Source of the DNA: Bacteroidales bacterium
GTDB taxonomy: Bacteria; Bacteroidota; Bacteroidia; Bacteroidales; Muribaculaceae
DNA: 24,793 nt
Direction of reading: 5' to 3'
Assembly: GCA_900767075.1 (NCBI GenBank)
Contig: CAAFXX010000253.1
Location: 1 to 24,793, forward strand
The notes beneath the pieces were generated by a model, which saw only the letters and a list, made by a program, of their open reading frames with translations, had not been told where the DNA came from and searched no databases. A program made the translations under genes and the position numbers. Of the stretch, positions 1 through 7,534 are shown one piece after another (within the stretch, counting starts at the first letter, position 1; each line of letters begins with the position of its first letter).

Positions 1-1
1 A

Positions 2-958
2 TCGCTCGCAATCCGCGGCATGAACCAGGGTATCGACTTCTCCGGCGGCCGCAACTATGTGGTGCAGTTTGAAAAGGACGTAGACCGCCAGACAGTGCAG
101 GACAACCTCACAGAGCTATTCCAGACATCGGCAAACGACAAGACCGTTTCCGTTCAGGTAATCAATATCGACAACCCCTCGAAACTGCGTATTTCGACCA
201 ACTATAAGATCGCTGACGAAAGCGAGGGCGTGGAGAATGAGATCGCCGAGCTCCTTTACAAGGGTCTCGAGCAGGAACTCACCACCAACGGTCAGAAGAT
301 GAGCCTTGACAAGTTCGCCATCGCCGACGAAGCCCACGGTATCATCTCGATCCAGAAAGTAGGTCCTTCGGTTGCCGACGACATGAAGGCTGACGCATAC
401 TGGGCTGTAGGCATCGCACTCGTCTGCATGTTCCTCTACATCCTTCTGCGTTTCCGCAACATCGCCTTCTCGCTCGGTGCCCTCTGCGCCGTCATGCTCA
501 CCGCATTCCTCATCATTGGATTCTACTCGGTATGCTGGGGCTTCCTCCCCTTCTCAATGGAAATTGACCAGAGCTTCATAGCCGCGGTGCTTACAATCAT
601 CGGTTATCAGATCAACGATACTGTGGTGGTATTCGACCGTATCCGCGAGTCAACGAAACTCTTCCCGAAGGAAGACCGTTTCATCACCTTCAACAAATCG
701 CTCAACCAGACCTTGAGCCGTACGGTGATGACATCGTTCTCGACACTGCTCGTGCTCCTCTGCATCTTCTTCCTTGGCGGCGACACAATCCGTTCGTTCA
801 CATTCGCCATGATCTTCGGTGTCTGCGTCGGAACATTCTGTTCTCTCTACTGCGCAGCCCCCGTGGCCTACCGTGTAATGAAGGCACTCAACAAGAAGAA
901 AGGCACCATCGACAACGAAGGCAAGCCCGTTCTCGAAGGCAACCGTCGCTTCAAATAA
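2..958 (+). CDS. secDF: Protein translocase subunit SecDF, C-terminal (SecF) part, 5' truncated
   Basis: SecDF uses the proton-motive force to help pull proteins across the inner membrane through SecYEG. The reading frame is open from base 2, before the first ATG at 20, so the gene enters from the left and only the SecF half is seen (about 318 residues). Visible hallmarks are the SecF-type entry motif GIDFSGG, a periplasmic region, and then a transmembrane bundle with the SecF signature GYQINDTVVVFDRIRE, followed by helices rich in Phe, Leu and Cys. Fused SecDF is usual in Bacteroidota, and the sequence before the first ATG reads in frame without a stop, which fits a fusion; the SecD half itself lies outside the window. 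The gene ends in a Lys/Arg-rich tail and is followed by a clear terminator hairpin. Confidence 0.95.
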   Translation, partial: SLAIRGMNQGIDFSGGRNYVVQFEKDVDRQTVQDNLTELFQTSANDKTVSVQVINIDNPSKLRISTNYKIADESEGVENEIAELLYKGLEQELTTNGQKMSLDKFAIADEAHGIISIQKVGPSVADDMKADAYWAVGIALVCMFLYILLRFRNIAFSLGALCAVMLTAFLIIGFYSVCWGFLPFSMEIDQSFIAAVLTIIGYQINDTVVVFDRIRESTKLFPKEDRFITFNKSLNQTLSRTVMTSFSTLLVLLCIFFLGGDTIRSFTFAMIFGVCVGTFCSLYCAAPVAYRVMKALNKKKGTIDNEGKPVLEGNRRFK

Positions 959-988
959 AGCACATCCCAACCATCAACTCCATATTCC

Positions 989-1024
989 GGAGGGAGAGCC
1001 GTGAGGTCCTCCCTCCTATTTTTA
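989..1024 (+). terminator. Intrinsic terminator of secDF
   Basis: GGAGGGAG (989-996) pairs with CTCCCTCC (1009-1016) around a 12-nt loop and is followed by a T-rich stretch (TATTTTTAT). It lies 30 nt after the secDF stop and before the metK promoter, so it should separate the two transcripts. Confidence 0.85.
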
Positions 1025-1064
1025 TGGTCTGATTGCATTATTTAACAGTTGGCCTTCGAATTCT

Positions 1065-1096
1065 TTTGGAGAATCGGATAAAATTGGCTAATTTTG
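1065..1096 (+). promoter_or_regulatory. Bacteroidota-type promoter of metK
   Basis: TTTG at 1065-1068 and TAATTTTG at 1089-1096 match the -33 (TTTG) and -7 (TAnnTTTG) elements of the Bacteroidota primary sigma factor, 20 nt apart. Transcription would start near 1103, just before the riboswitch, giving a leader of about 200 nt. Confidence 0.75.
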
Positions 1097-1111
1097 CAGG
1101 GCAATCCGAAA

Positions 1112-1165
1112 GGAAGTGGAAAAATTTGGCTGCTTGCAACCACTAAAAAAAATGCTAAAACGTGC
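1112..1165 (+). ncRNA. SAM-II-type riboswitch aptamer upstream of metK
   Basis: The segment carries the conserved blocks of the SAM-II (metA) riboswitch in order: stem P1 AGTGG (1115-1119) with CCACT (1140-1144), an A/T-rich loop with ATTTGGC, the CTTGCAACCAC block, an A-rich linker, and the GCTAAAA block (1154-1160). GCA (1136-1138) can pair with TGC (1153-1155) as part of the pseudoknot; the second pseudoknot helix is less clear. The gene it precedes makes S-adenosylmethionine, so feedback repression by the product is the expected logic. GGAAGTG (1112-1118) can instead pair perfectly with CACTTCC (1172-1178), which would break P1, so a two-state switch is visible. I matched the motif from memory; no covariance search was run. 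Confidence 0.82.
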
Positions 1166-1206
1166 TTGTAACACTTCCGTGCCTCCGACGGGCGCGGGCA
1201 TTTTGA

Positions 1207-1236
1207 AGCGGACGCAACAGCGTACGCTATTTTTTT
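1207..1236 (+). terminator. Intrinsic terminator in the metK leader (expression platform)
   Basis: AGCG-G-ACGC (1207-1215), loop AACA, and GCGT-A-CGCT (1220-1228) form two 4-bp helices around one G/A mismatch, followed by A and seven T (1230-1236). It sits between the SAM-II aptamer and the metK start at 1303, so it is best read as the attenuator of the riboswitch. A competing pairing exists between 1181-1187 and 1209-1215 (six pairs and one mismatch), which could act as an antiterminator. Termination control would suit a phylum that seldom uses Shine-Dalgarno sites. Confidence 0.75.
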
Positions 1237-1302
1237 GACCTCTGCGGAATGCCTTATAACTTATTTAATCGCTAAGACAGATTTAGCAAAAACACAAAGA
1301 TT

Positions 1303-2658
1303 ATGAATTATCTCTTCACATCGGAATCCGTATCCGAAGGGCACCCGGACAAGGTTGCCGACCAGATAAGCGATTCTCTTCTTGACGAATTTCTTGCACG
1401 CGATCCCCAGAGCCATGTCGCCATCGAGACGCTTTGCACCACCGGTCAGGTCGTGGTAGCCGGCGAGGTTACATCGAACGCATATGTCGACATACCCTCA
1501 GTGACACGAAAGGTGATCTGCGATATAGGCTACAACCGCGGGGCATACCGCTTCGACGGCGACGCCTGCGGCATCTTCTCCTCAATCCACGAGCAGAGCG
1601 CCGACATCAACCGCGGCGTGAACAAGGAGAAGGCCTCACTCGATGAGATCGACCGCCATGACGAGGAAAACCTTCAGGGAGCGGGCGACCAGGGCATGAT
1701 GTTCGGTTATGCCGTAAACGAAACCGAAGAATATATGCCGCTTACACTCTCCCTCTCGCATCTCATACTCCGCGAACTTGCCGACATCCGTCGCGAAGGC
1801 AAACAAATGACCTATAACCGCAAAGGCAAGGACGTGACATACCTGCGTCCCGACTCAAAGAGCCAGGTGACAGTAGAGTATGACGATAACCACCACCCCG
1901 TACATATCGACACCATAGTCGTCTCGACACAGCACGACGAATTCTGCGAGCCGCTCCGCGACACCAAGGAAGCGCGCGACGCAGCCGACGAGACAATGCT
2001 CGAGCAAATCCGAAAGGATGTTGTCGAAGTGCTCCTCCCCCGGGTATTCGGGAAACTCAAGCCCGAGATACAGAAACTCTTCGATGAAGACACTCGCGTG
2101 CTCGTGAATCCTACGGGCAAATTCGTGCTCGGCGGCCCGCACGCAGACACAGGACTCACCGGCCGTAAGATTATCGTCGACACCTACGGAGGCCGCGGTG
2201 CCCACGGCGGTGGCGCCTTCTCAGGCAAGGATCCCTCGAAAGTGGACCGCTCGGCAGCCTATGCCTGCCGTCACATAGCCAAAAACCTCGTGGCAGCCGG
2301 CGTTGCCGACGAAATCCTCGTGCAGGCGGCATACGCCATCGGCGTGGCAGAGCCCGTAAGCCTCTTCGTCAATACCTACGGCACATCGAACGTCGATATG
2401 AGCGACGCCGAGATTGCCTTGAAGATCAACGAGATTTTCGACCTCCGTCCCCGCGCCATAGAACGCGACCTCAAGCTGCGCAACCCGATCTACCGCGAGA
2501 CCGCAAGCTACGGACACATGGGCCGCGAGCCCCGCACCGTGACAAAGACTTTCCAGAGCACCTACGAGGCAAATCCGATCGTGCGCGAAGTGGAACTCTT
2601 CACATGGGAGAAACTCGACCGAGTCGATGAAATCCGTGAGAAATTCGGACTCGCCTGA
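1303..2658 (+). CDS. metK: S-adenosylmethionine synthetase (methionine adenosyltransferase)
   Basis: MetK joins methionine and ATP into S-adenosylmethionine in the cytoplasm, releasing phosphate and pyrophosphate. The 451-residue product opens with the canonical MNYLFTSESVSEGHPDK and has both family signatures: GAGDQGMMFGYA (residues 127-138) and the glycine-rich phosphate-binding loop GGGAFSGKDPSKVDRS (302-317). It is longer than the E. coli enzyme (about 384 residues); the extra length lies mainly around residues 104-123, 165-190 and 212-250, as insertions between conserved blocks rather than a fused domain. The start is fixed by the conserved N-terminus. The gene stands alone, with its own promoter, a SAM-II-type riboswitch and an attenuator upstream, and a long inverted repeat downstream. 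Confidence 0.98.
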   Translation: MNYLFTSESVSEGHPDKVADQISDSLLDEFLARDPQSHVAIETLCTTGQVVVAGEVTSNAYVDIPSVTRKVICDIGYNRGAYRFDGDACGIFSSIHEQSADINRGVNKEKASLDEIDRHDEENLQGAGDQGMMFGYAVNETEEYMPLTLSLSHLILRELADIRREGKQMTYNRKGKDVTYLRPDSKSQVTVEYDDNHHPVHIDTIVVSTQHDEFCEPLRDTKEARDAADETMLEQIRKDVVEVLLPRVFGKLKPEIQKLFDEDTRVLVNPTGKFVLGGPHADTGLTGRKIIVDTYGGRGAHGGGAFSGKDPSKVDRSAAYACRHIAKNLVAAGVADEILVQAAYAIGVAEPVSLFVNTYGTSNVDMSDAEIALKINEIFDLRPRAIERDLKLRNPIYRETASYGHMGREPRTVTKTFQSTYEANPIVREVELFTWEKLDRVDEIREKFGLA

Positions 2659-2732
2659 CCGAAATTTTAATAAATATTCTGAAAGGAATCAATGACCCGC
2701 AACAGGGCATGCCATCCGTAAATTTTAGAACA

Positions 2733-2773
2733 TTAAGGGGATATTTGCACAAAAATTGTAAATATCCCCTTAA
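2733..2773. repeat. Long perfect inverted repeat after metK
   Basis: A 14-nt arm at 2733-2746 (TTAAGGGGATATTT) is mirrored perfectly at 2760-2773. Three more pairs (one G-T) extend the stem inward to 17 bp around a 7-nt loop. It lies 74 nt after the metK stop and 27 nt before the next promoter. It may end the metK transcript, but no run of T follows on either strand, so a simple intrinsic terminator is not certain; a protein site or RNA-stabilising hairpin is equally possible. Confidence 0.7.
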
Positions 2774-2799
2774 AACTTTCATGAATATCACTTTAAAAG

Positions 2800-2830
2800 T
2801 TGGGTATTTTTCCCAAATTTATTATCTTTG
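2800..2830 (+). promoter_or_regulatory. Bacteroidota-type promoter of the PpiD-like gene
   Basis: TTG at 2800-2802 and TATCTTTG at 2823-2830 fit the -33/-7 pattern with a 20-nt gap. Transcription from here would begin near 2837, so the in-frame ATG at 2800 cannot be the start and the ATG at 2905 is preferred. Confidence 0.7.
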
Positions 2831-2904
2831 CGCGATTAATGCCGCGAAACAACCTTTCCCGGCATCAAACTATTACGCAAAAATTAAAACGACAACATAA
2901 AAGA

Positions 2905-5037
2905 ATGGCAACATTAGAGAAAATCAGAAGCAAATCGGTGTTTCTCATTGTGGTGATAGGCGTGGCGCTGCTCGCCTTCATCATCGGAGACGCGCTGACG
3001 AACAGCCAGAACATCTTCGGAGACAGAACCACAGTGGCTAAAATCGGTTCGACAAAAATTGATTTCACGGAATACCAGCAGAAGCGCGAGGAACTCAACA
3101 ACCAGCTTGAGCAGGCTCGTCGCCAGAATCCCGCGTCGGTAGCAAACTTCGACAACCAGCTCCTTCCCCAGATGGCTCTCACACAGCTCATCCAGGAAAC
3201 GCTCGTGACCGACGCCGCCGATAAGGCGGGCATCCGCGCCACCGGCAACCTGCTTCGTTTCTATATGCTCGACAATCCTCAGAATCCTGAGGTAATGAAA
3301 GTGATCCAGCAGCTCAACAGCGCAGGCGTTTCGGCATCGACTCCCCAGCAGGCTTACGAAATCATCTTCAACCCCAAGCGCAACGGTCTTACCGACGCTC
3401 AGATGGAACCGTTCCAGAGACTGTGGCTCGCAGCCGAGAACCAGACAAAGATCCAAGTCGCCCAGAGCATCTATGCTCGTCTTCTCCAGAACAGCGTAAA
3501 GGCAAACGACCTCGACAAGAAGGCTCTCTACAACGATTATGTAAACACTCAGAACGTTGACCTCGCATATCTCCCCTACGGCAACCTTGACCCCAAGACC
3601 TATCCGGTATCTGCCGACGAACTGAAGGCGGCTTATGCAGAGAAGAAAGATCTTTTCAAGGTAGAGGAGCCCACAAAGGACATGAGCTTCATCTCGGTTT
3701 CGATCGCCCCTTCCGAGGCTGACCGCAAGGCAGCTCGCGCCCTCGCTTCATCAGTTCTCAAGGAACTCAGCGACAGCGGCGCCCAGATCAGCAAGGAACT
3801 CAAGAAGCAGGGTGTGGTTGTAAGCCGTCACTCGCTTCGCGCATCCGACATCCCCTCTGGAATGGCAAAGGATTTCGTCCTTTCCGGTTCAGACAGCGCA
3901 AAGCTCGTTTCGGAAAATATCTCGGGCTTCACAATCGTGAAGAACGTTTCGCGTAAGGCTCAGGTAGACTCGATCCAGGTCAACATTGTCGGTACAGCTA
4001 CAATCGACCTCGGCAAGAAAGTGCTCGCAGCCCTCAACGGCGGACTTCCCATCGATTCGATCACAACCCGCTATTCAACCGACAGCGTGTTCACACAGAT
4101 CGACCAGTGGATACCTCTATACACGGCACAAGGACCGACAAACGCCATCCCCGACGCAACGCTTGACAGCCTCCGCAACGCCGGCGGCAAATACATCAGC
4201 CTCGACTCAGGAGCTCAGGGCATGACAATGGCTTCTATCGTCAAGCAGAACGCTCCCGTCACCGTTTACGAATATGACGAGGCAGTATATACACTCGGTC
4301 CCAGCGCGGCTACAATGAACGCCGAGCGCGAGAAGCTCGAAAAATTCCTCGCTGCCAACACCACCGCAGAGAATTTCGAGAAGAACGCTCAGAAAGCCGG
4401 CTACAACGTACAGCGCTTCAGCGTCACGCAAAGCACACCCGCAGTTCCCCGCATGATGGGAATGAACGCATATTTCCCCGAAAGCCGTCAGGTGATCCGT
4501 TGGGTCATGATCGAGGCTAAGGACGGTCAGGTAAGCCACATCTACGAGGCTAAGGACCCGACAACCCCCTCGCTCTATGTAGCAGCCGTAGAACGTTCAT
4601 ACGACGACTACACTCCGATTTCAAATCCCGAGATTACTGAAATGCTTACTGCCGAAGTGCGCCGCGACAAAGCCGGCGACAAGCTTCTCGCCCAGTACAG
4701 CAAGAAGACACAGTCACTTCAGAGCGCAGCCCAGGCAATGAACGTCGAGGTTCGCAACCTGCCCACATTCCGCTTCGGTCAGAACTACAACGTGACAGAC
4801 CCCGAGGTTATGGGTAAGATCGCCGGTTCCAAGGCTGACAAGAAAGTTGCCATCGTAAAAGGTGACAACGGAATCTACGTTTATCAGGTCATGGGCGTTT
4901 CGAAAGAGAAATTCCCCTTCAACGACCAGAGCTACGAACAGCAGTATTACCAGCTTGTCAACCCCGATCTGATCCGCATGATTCAGGGTACAGCCAAGAT
5001 CAAGAACAACATCTACAAATTTGAAGCAGGAGACTGA
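2905..5037 (+). CDS. PpiD/SurA-type membrane-anchored peptidylprolyl isomerase-like folding factor
   Basis: Proteins of this family are anchored in the inner membrane and help newly exported proteins fold in the periplasm. The 710-residue product has a short cytoplasmic N-terminus (MATLEKIRSKS), one membrane helix (about residues 11-30) and a long periplasmic part, beginning with the region that contacts clients in SurA/PpiD (VAKIGSTKIDFTEYQQKREE). The central parvulin-like region (about residues 390-500) is divergent: I do not see the usual RHIL opening or the GDLGW-type block, so isomerase activity is doubtful and a chaperone role more likely. The start was placed at 2905 because the membrane helix follows directly and the promoter lies between 2800 and 2905. 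The gene is monocistronic, ending at a strong hairpin. Confidence 0.88.
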   Translation: MATLEKIRSKSVFLIVVIGVALLAFIIGDALTNSQNIFGDRTTVAKIGSTKIDFTEYQQKREELNNQLEQARRQNPASVANFDNQLLPQMALTQLIQETLVTDAADKAGIRATGNLLRFYMLDNPQNPEVMKVIQQLNSAGVSASTPQQAYEIIFNPKRNGLTDAQMEPFQRLWLAAENQTKIQVAQSIYARLLQNSVKANDLDKKALYNDYVNTQNVDLAYLPYGNLDPKTYPVSADELKAAYAEKKDLFKVEEPTKDMSFISVSIAPSEADRKAARALASSVLKELSDSGAQISKELKKQGVVVSRHSLRASDIPSGMAKDFVLSGSDSAKLVSENISGFTIVKNVSRKAQVDSIQVNIVGTATIDLGKKVLAALNGGLPIDSITTRYSTDSVFTQIDQWIPLYTAQGPTNAIPDATLDSLRNAGGKYISLDSGAQGMTMASIVKQNAPVTVYEYDEAVYTLGPSAATMNAEREKLEKFLAANTTAENFEKNAQKAGYNVQRFSVTQSTPAVPRMMGMNAYFPESRQVIRWVMIEAKDGQVSHIYEAKDPTTPSLYVAAVERSYDDYTPISNPEITEMLTAEVRRDKAGDKLLAQYSKKTQSLQSAAQAMNVEVRNLPTFRFGQNYNVTDPEVMGKIAGSKADKKVAIVKGDNGIYVYQVMGVSKEKFPFNDQSYEQQYYQLVNPDLIRMIQGTAKIKNNIYKFEAGD

Positions 5038-5064
5038 TTTTCTCCAATATTCATAAACTCAAGG

Positions 5065-5101
5065 CGCGGGCAATCATTCATGATTGCCCGCGTTTCTTTT
5101 T
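5065..5101 (+). terminator. Strong intrinsic terminator after the PpiD-like gene
   Basis: CGCGGGCAATCA (5065-5076), loop TTCA and TGATTGCCCGCG (5081-5092) form a perfect 12-bp stem followed by TTTCTTTTT. It closes the upstream transcript. Confidence 0.95.
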
Positions 5102-5138
5102 GCAGCGACACAAGATTTATAAATTAAAGTTCCTTAAC

Positions 5139-5156
5139 TTAATTCAGTTAATTCAG
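5139..5156. repeat. Tandem 9-bp repeat upstream of the CHASE2-caspase operon promoter
   Basis: TTAATTCAG occurs twice back to back (5139-5147 and 5148-5156) and ends 8 nt before the candidate -33 element at 5165. The position fits a binding site for an activator, but nothing identifies the regulator. Confidence 0.5.
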
Positions 5157-5164
5157 CCAAAAAA

Positions 5165-5196
5165 TTTGCATATTTTTATAAAATTGACTAAGTTTA
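5165..5196 (+). promoter_or_regulatory. Candidate promoter of the CHASE2-caspase operon
   Basis: TTTG at 5165-5168 and TAAGTTTA at 5189-5196 are 20 nt apart; the -7 element differs from TAnnTTTG only at its last base. Transcription would start near 5203, leaving a leader of about 155 nt before the first gene. I see no equally good promoter further inside the seven-gene unit. Confidence 0.5.
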
Positions 5197-5202
5197 CATT
5201 TT

Positions 5203-5358
5203 AATTCTACGACACGCAGGCATATTAGGTGACTTTTCAAAAAGACAATATAATACGTACAAACGTTTATACTCACATAAATATCTGCTAACCACGAATT
5301 TACCACGATTATAACTTACAGAACAGACATATTCCGATGTCTGCCCGGCAGATAAAGG
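5203..5358 (+). promoter_or_regulatory. Structured 5' leader of the CHASE2-caspase operon
   Basis: This stretch has no gene. It contains ACCACGA twice, 11 bp apart (5291-5297 and 5302-5308). Just before the start codon there is a hairpin CAGACAT (5324-5330) with ATGTCTG (5337-5343), and an overlapping hairpin CTGC (5341-5344) with GCAG (5348-5351). The two hairpins share bases 5341-5343, so they cannot both form, which hints at a leader with alternative folds. No known riboswitch class was recognised. Confidence 0.4.
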
Positions 5359-6618
5359 ATGAACATCATGAAAAAGGACTCCGACATATCAGATACAATT
5401 GTCCCTGACAGGAGGAGAAGACATGCCCTCGCGCAAAAATGGCTCCCCGCATGTCTGAAAGCTCTCGGCATAACATGCATAGCCATGTTGCTGTCGATAT
5501 TTCTGGTGTCTCCTTTTTCGGCCACTACCTCCACATTCTTCTCTTCGCCCGAACAGTCTGATTTCAGATTCTCCGATATATTCGCCCAATTTGCCGACAG
5601 CCGTCCTGTCAGGCAGCTTGATGACAGGATCGTGATAGTCGACATCGGAAATTCAAACCGCCACGACATCGCGGAGGCACTGGTCAAGCTCTCTCTCTGC
5701 AATCCCAAAGCCATCGGCATCGACGTAATGTTCGCGCATCCAGGCGAAGATGACTCAGACCTCGTGAACGCCATCAGCCTTAACCCCGGCATCGTCATGC
5801 CTGTTGATATGGGCTCAGTCAAGACCACGGGCGAAGGCGGCTATATCTTTAGCGAGACGGCGAGAGAATCACTCAGCGAGCCTGTTCCGGAACAAGGGGT
5901 TGTCCATGCGGCTGTCAATCTGCCTTCCTCTTCGGAATCAGGGCGCAGCCGCATCAGAGAATATGTTGTCAGATTCCCGACCGACAAGGGAGGGTATATG
6001 CCATCGTTTCCGCTTGCACTCGCCCAAGCCACAAATCCGGATGCCGCCAGCAAGCTGCTCAGGATGGGGACTGACAGAGGAATAATAGAATACCATTCGC
6101 GCGAATTTGACATCATACCCTCGGAAGAGATTGAAAGCCATATCGACGACATCGCAGGGAAAACCGTCATAGTGGGCGCACTTAACGATGCCTTCGACAT
6201 GCATGCCACCCCTGTAAACTCATATATGGCAGGCACGATGATCCACGCCCAGGCACTCGCCACCATTCTCGACGGCACATGGTATGAATCCGCGCCCCGC
6301 TGGCTGGATTACGCGCTCGCAATCCTTGTATGCTATCTTATTGTACTGATGTGCATTACAATAAAATCACCGATCAGGAGCATACTTGTGAGAATACTTC
6401 AGGTCCTGCTCCTCTACCTTTTTGTCAGAATCGGATATGAGCTTTTCATAGAACGTCGCATTATATGCAACTTCTCGCATACAATCCTCATGATTGCCTT
6501 CGGACTGTTCTCTATCGATCTCTGGAACGGAATGTGGGTAATAATCGTATACGCTAAAAAGAAACTAACGAACATCATCACTCGAAACACTACGAAGCAA
6601 TGCGAAGAATTTTCCTGA
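5359..6618 (+). CDS. CHASE2-domain membrane protein without a cytoplasmic output domain
   Basis: CHASE2 is an extracytoplasmic sensor domain, usually joined to a kinase, cyclase or phosphatase. In this 419-residue protein a membrane helix (about 33-53) leads into a CHASE2-like periplasmic domain (about 58-305), recognised by RIVIVDIGNSNRHDIAEAL, the AIGIDVMF strand, GKTVIVGA, and the closing HATP...AGTMIHAQALATILDG block. Three further helices follow (about 315-333, 343-361, 372-397), then a 20-residue basic tail. No catalytic domain is attached, so any signal must pass through its membrane helices or partners. The start could be 5359 or 5368 (two nearby Met). It is the first gene of the operon and overlaps the next by 19 nt, suggesting translational coupling. 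Confidence 0.85.
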   Translation: MNIMKKDSDISDTIVPDRRRRHALAQKWLPACLKALGITCIAMLLSIFLVSPFSATTSTFFSSPEQSDFRFSDIFAQFADSRPVRQLDDRIVIVDIGNSNRHDIAEALVKLSLCNPKAIGIDVMFAHPGEDDSDLVNAISLNPGIVMPVDMGSVKTTGEGGYIFSETARESLSEPVPEQGVVHAAVNLPSSSESGRSRIREYVVRFPTDKGGYMPSFPLALAQATNPDAASKLLRMGTDRGIIEYHSREFDIIPSEEIESHIDDIAGKTVIVGALNDAFDMHATPVNSYMAGTMIHAQALATILDGTWYESAPRWLDYALAILVCYLIVLMCITIKSPIRSILVRILQVLLLYLFVRIGYELFIERRIICNFSHTILMIAFGLFSIDLWNGMWVIIVYAKKKLTNIITRNTTKQCEEFS

Positions 6619-7442
6619 CATTACTATCTCTTTTCGTGGCAATCACTGTCATGGCGCAATATACTGTCAGAAGCGTCACATCGGGAGTCAGAATCAAATC
6701 GGGCAACATGGTGACAGCTGCCGCCCAGGGAGCCAAGCTCTCCGGAGCCGATCATCTTCTCATTCCTGAAGGAGGGAAAATCGAGATTCTCGGAGCCAAC
6801 AAGAAGATATACACTTCCACCCAGTGGGGCGACGTTTCGGTTTTCAATATCGTGGTAGAGGCGAGCAAGGCTGCCGCCGACCGTGGCGGAGCCGTACGCG
6901 GACGTCTTGATTTCGGGCGTCCCATGGCATCTAAATCAACCGGCACGATTTTCAAAGAAAAGGGTGTCACAACCCGTTCGCAGGCAGTCTACGACCCCGA
7001 AGCCACTGGAATAGAGATGGACGCCGCCACTCTCGGTCGGTTTCTTGCCGGGAAAATTATTAGCGGAGATTCCATAAAATGCTGCAAGTTTCCGGTTAAA
7101 TTCGCCCATACAAAGAATACCGAGGATTACGGGCTCGCATTCCGCATCGTCAACACCCTCGAATACCCCATCTATTTCAATGTCATTAAAATCAACGACA
7201 AGAAGAGTGATTCCCTTGAAATCTCCCGTCTCGGTCAGCCGGAAGGAACTTATGTGTTGCTCCCGCAGCAGGCAATGTCAAGAGAGCATTACCCTAAGGT
7301 GGATCCCGGAGAAAGACATATCCTCGTGATGGCACCTTGTCGCTATGACATAGACCAGATGATGGACGAAATGAAGAAAGCCCTTTCCGCAGGGACCGCC
7401 ACCTCCGACGAAGAACTCCCTGTATTTGCCGCCGAGCTCTGA
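6600..7442 (+). CDS. Secreted FecR-like protein with a possible DUF4384-like C-terminal half
   Basis: A 280-residue exported protein: a signal peptide (residues 1-19, ending VMA-Q) precedes a region resembling the FecR/SH3-like fold, with the pattern VRIKSGNMVTAAAQGAKLSG followed by LLIPEGGKIEIL and a short strand KKIYTS (residues about 21-72). The C-terminal half (about 177-250) has the pattern of a DUF4384-type sandwich: AFRIVNTLEYPIYFNVIKIN, then YVLLPQQ, then DPGERHILVMAP. The residues between (about 88-170) are not recognised. FecR-like and CHASE2 proteins are known to occur together in other bacteria, which supports this weak assignment. The gene overlaps the CHASE2 gene by 19 nt. The FecR call rests on a pattern seen by eye and could be wrong; export is clearer. 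Confidence 0.6.
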   Translation: MRRIFLTLLSLFVAITVMAQYTVRSVTSGVRIKSGNMVTAAAQGAKLSGADHLLIPEGGKIEILGANKKIYTSTQWGDVSVFNIVVEASKAAADRGGAVRGRLDFGRPMASKSTGTIFKEKGVTTRSQAVYDPEATGIEMDAATLGRFLAGKIISGDSIKCCKFPVKFAHTKNTEDYGLAFRIVNTLEYPIYFNVIKINDKKSDSLEISRLGQPEGTYVLLPQQAMSREHYPKVDPGERHILVMAPCRYDIDQMMDEMKKALSAGTATSDEELPVFAAEL

Positions 7443-7534
7443 AACACGGCAATAGATTCCCGCTGCTCTATTCAGCTCCATACCGACCAAAAATCTCGAT
7501 ATAACTTAACATAAACCCCTAAACCACTTTTACA

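Noticed and set aside
2709..2900. Short + strand frame between metK and the PpiD-like gene
   Set aside because: It spans the long inverted repeat and the next promoter and has no recognisable content.
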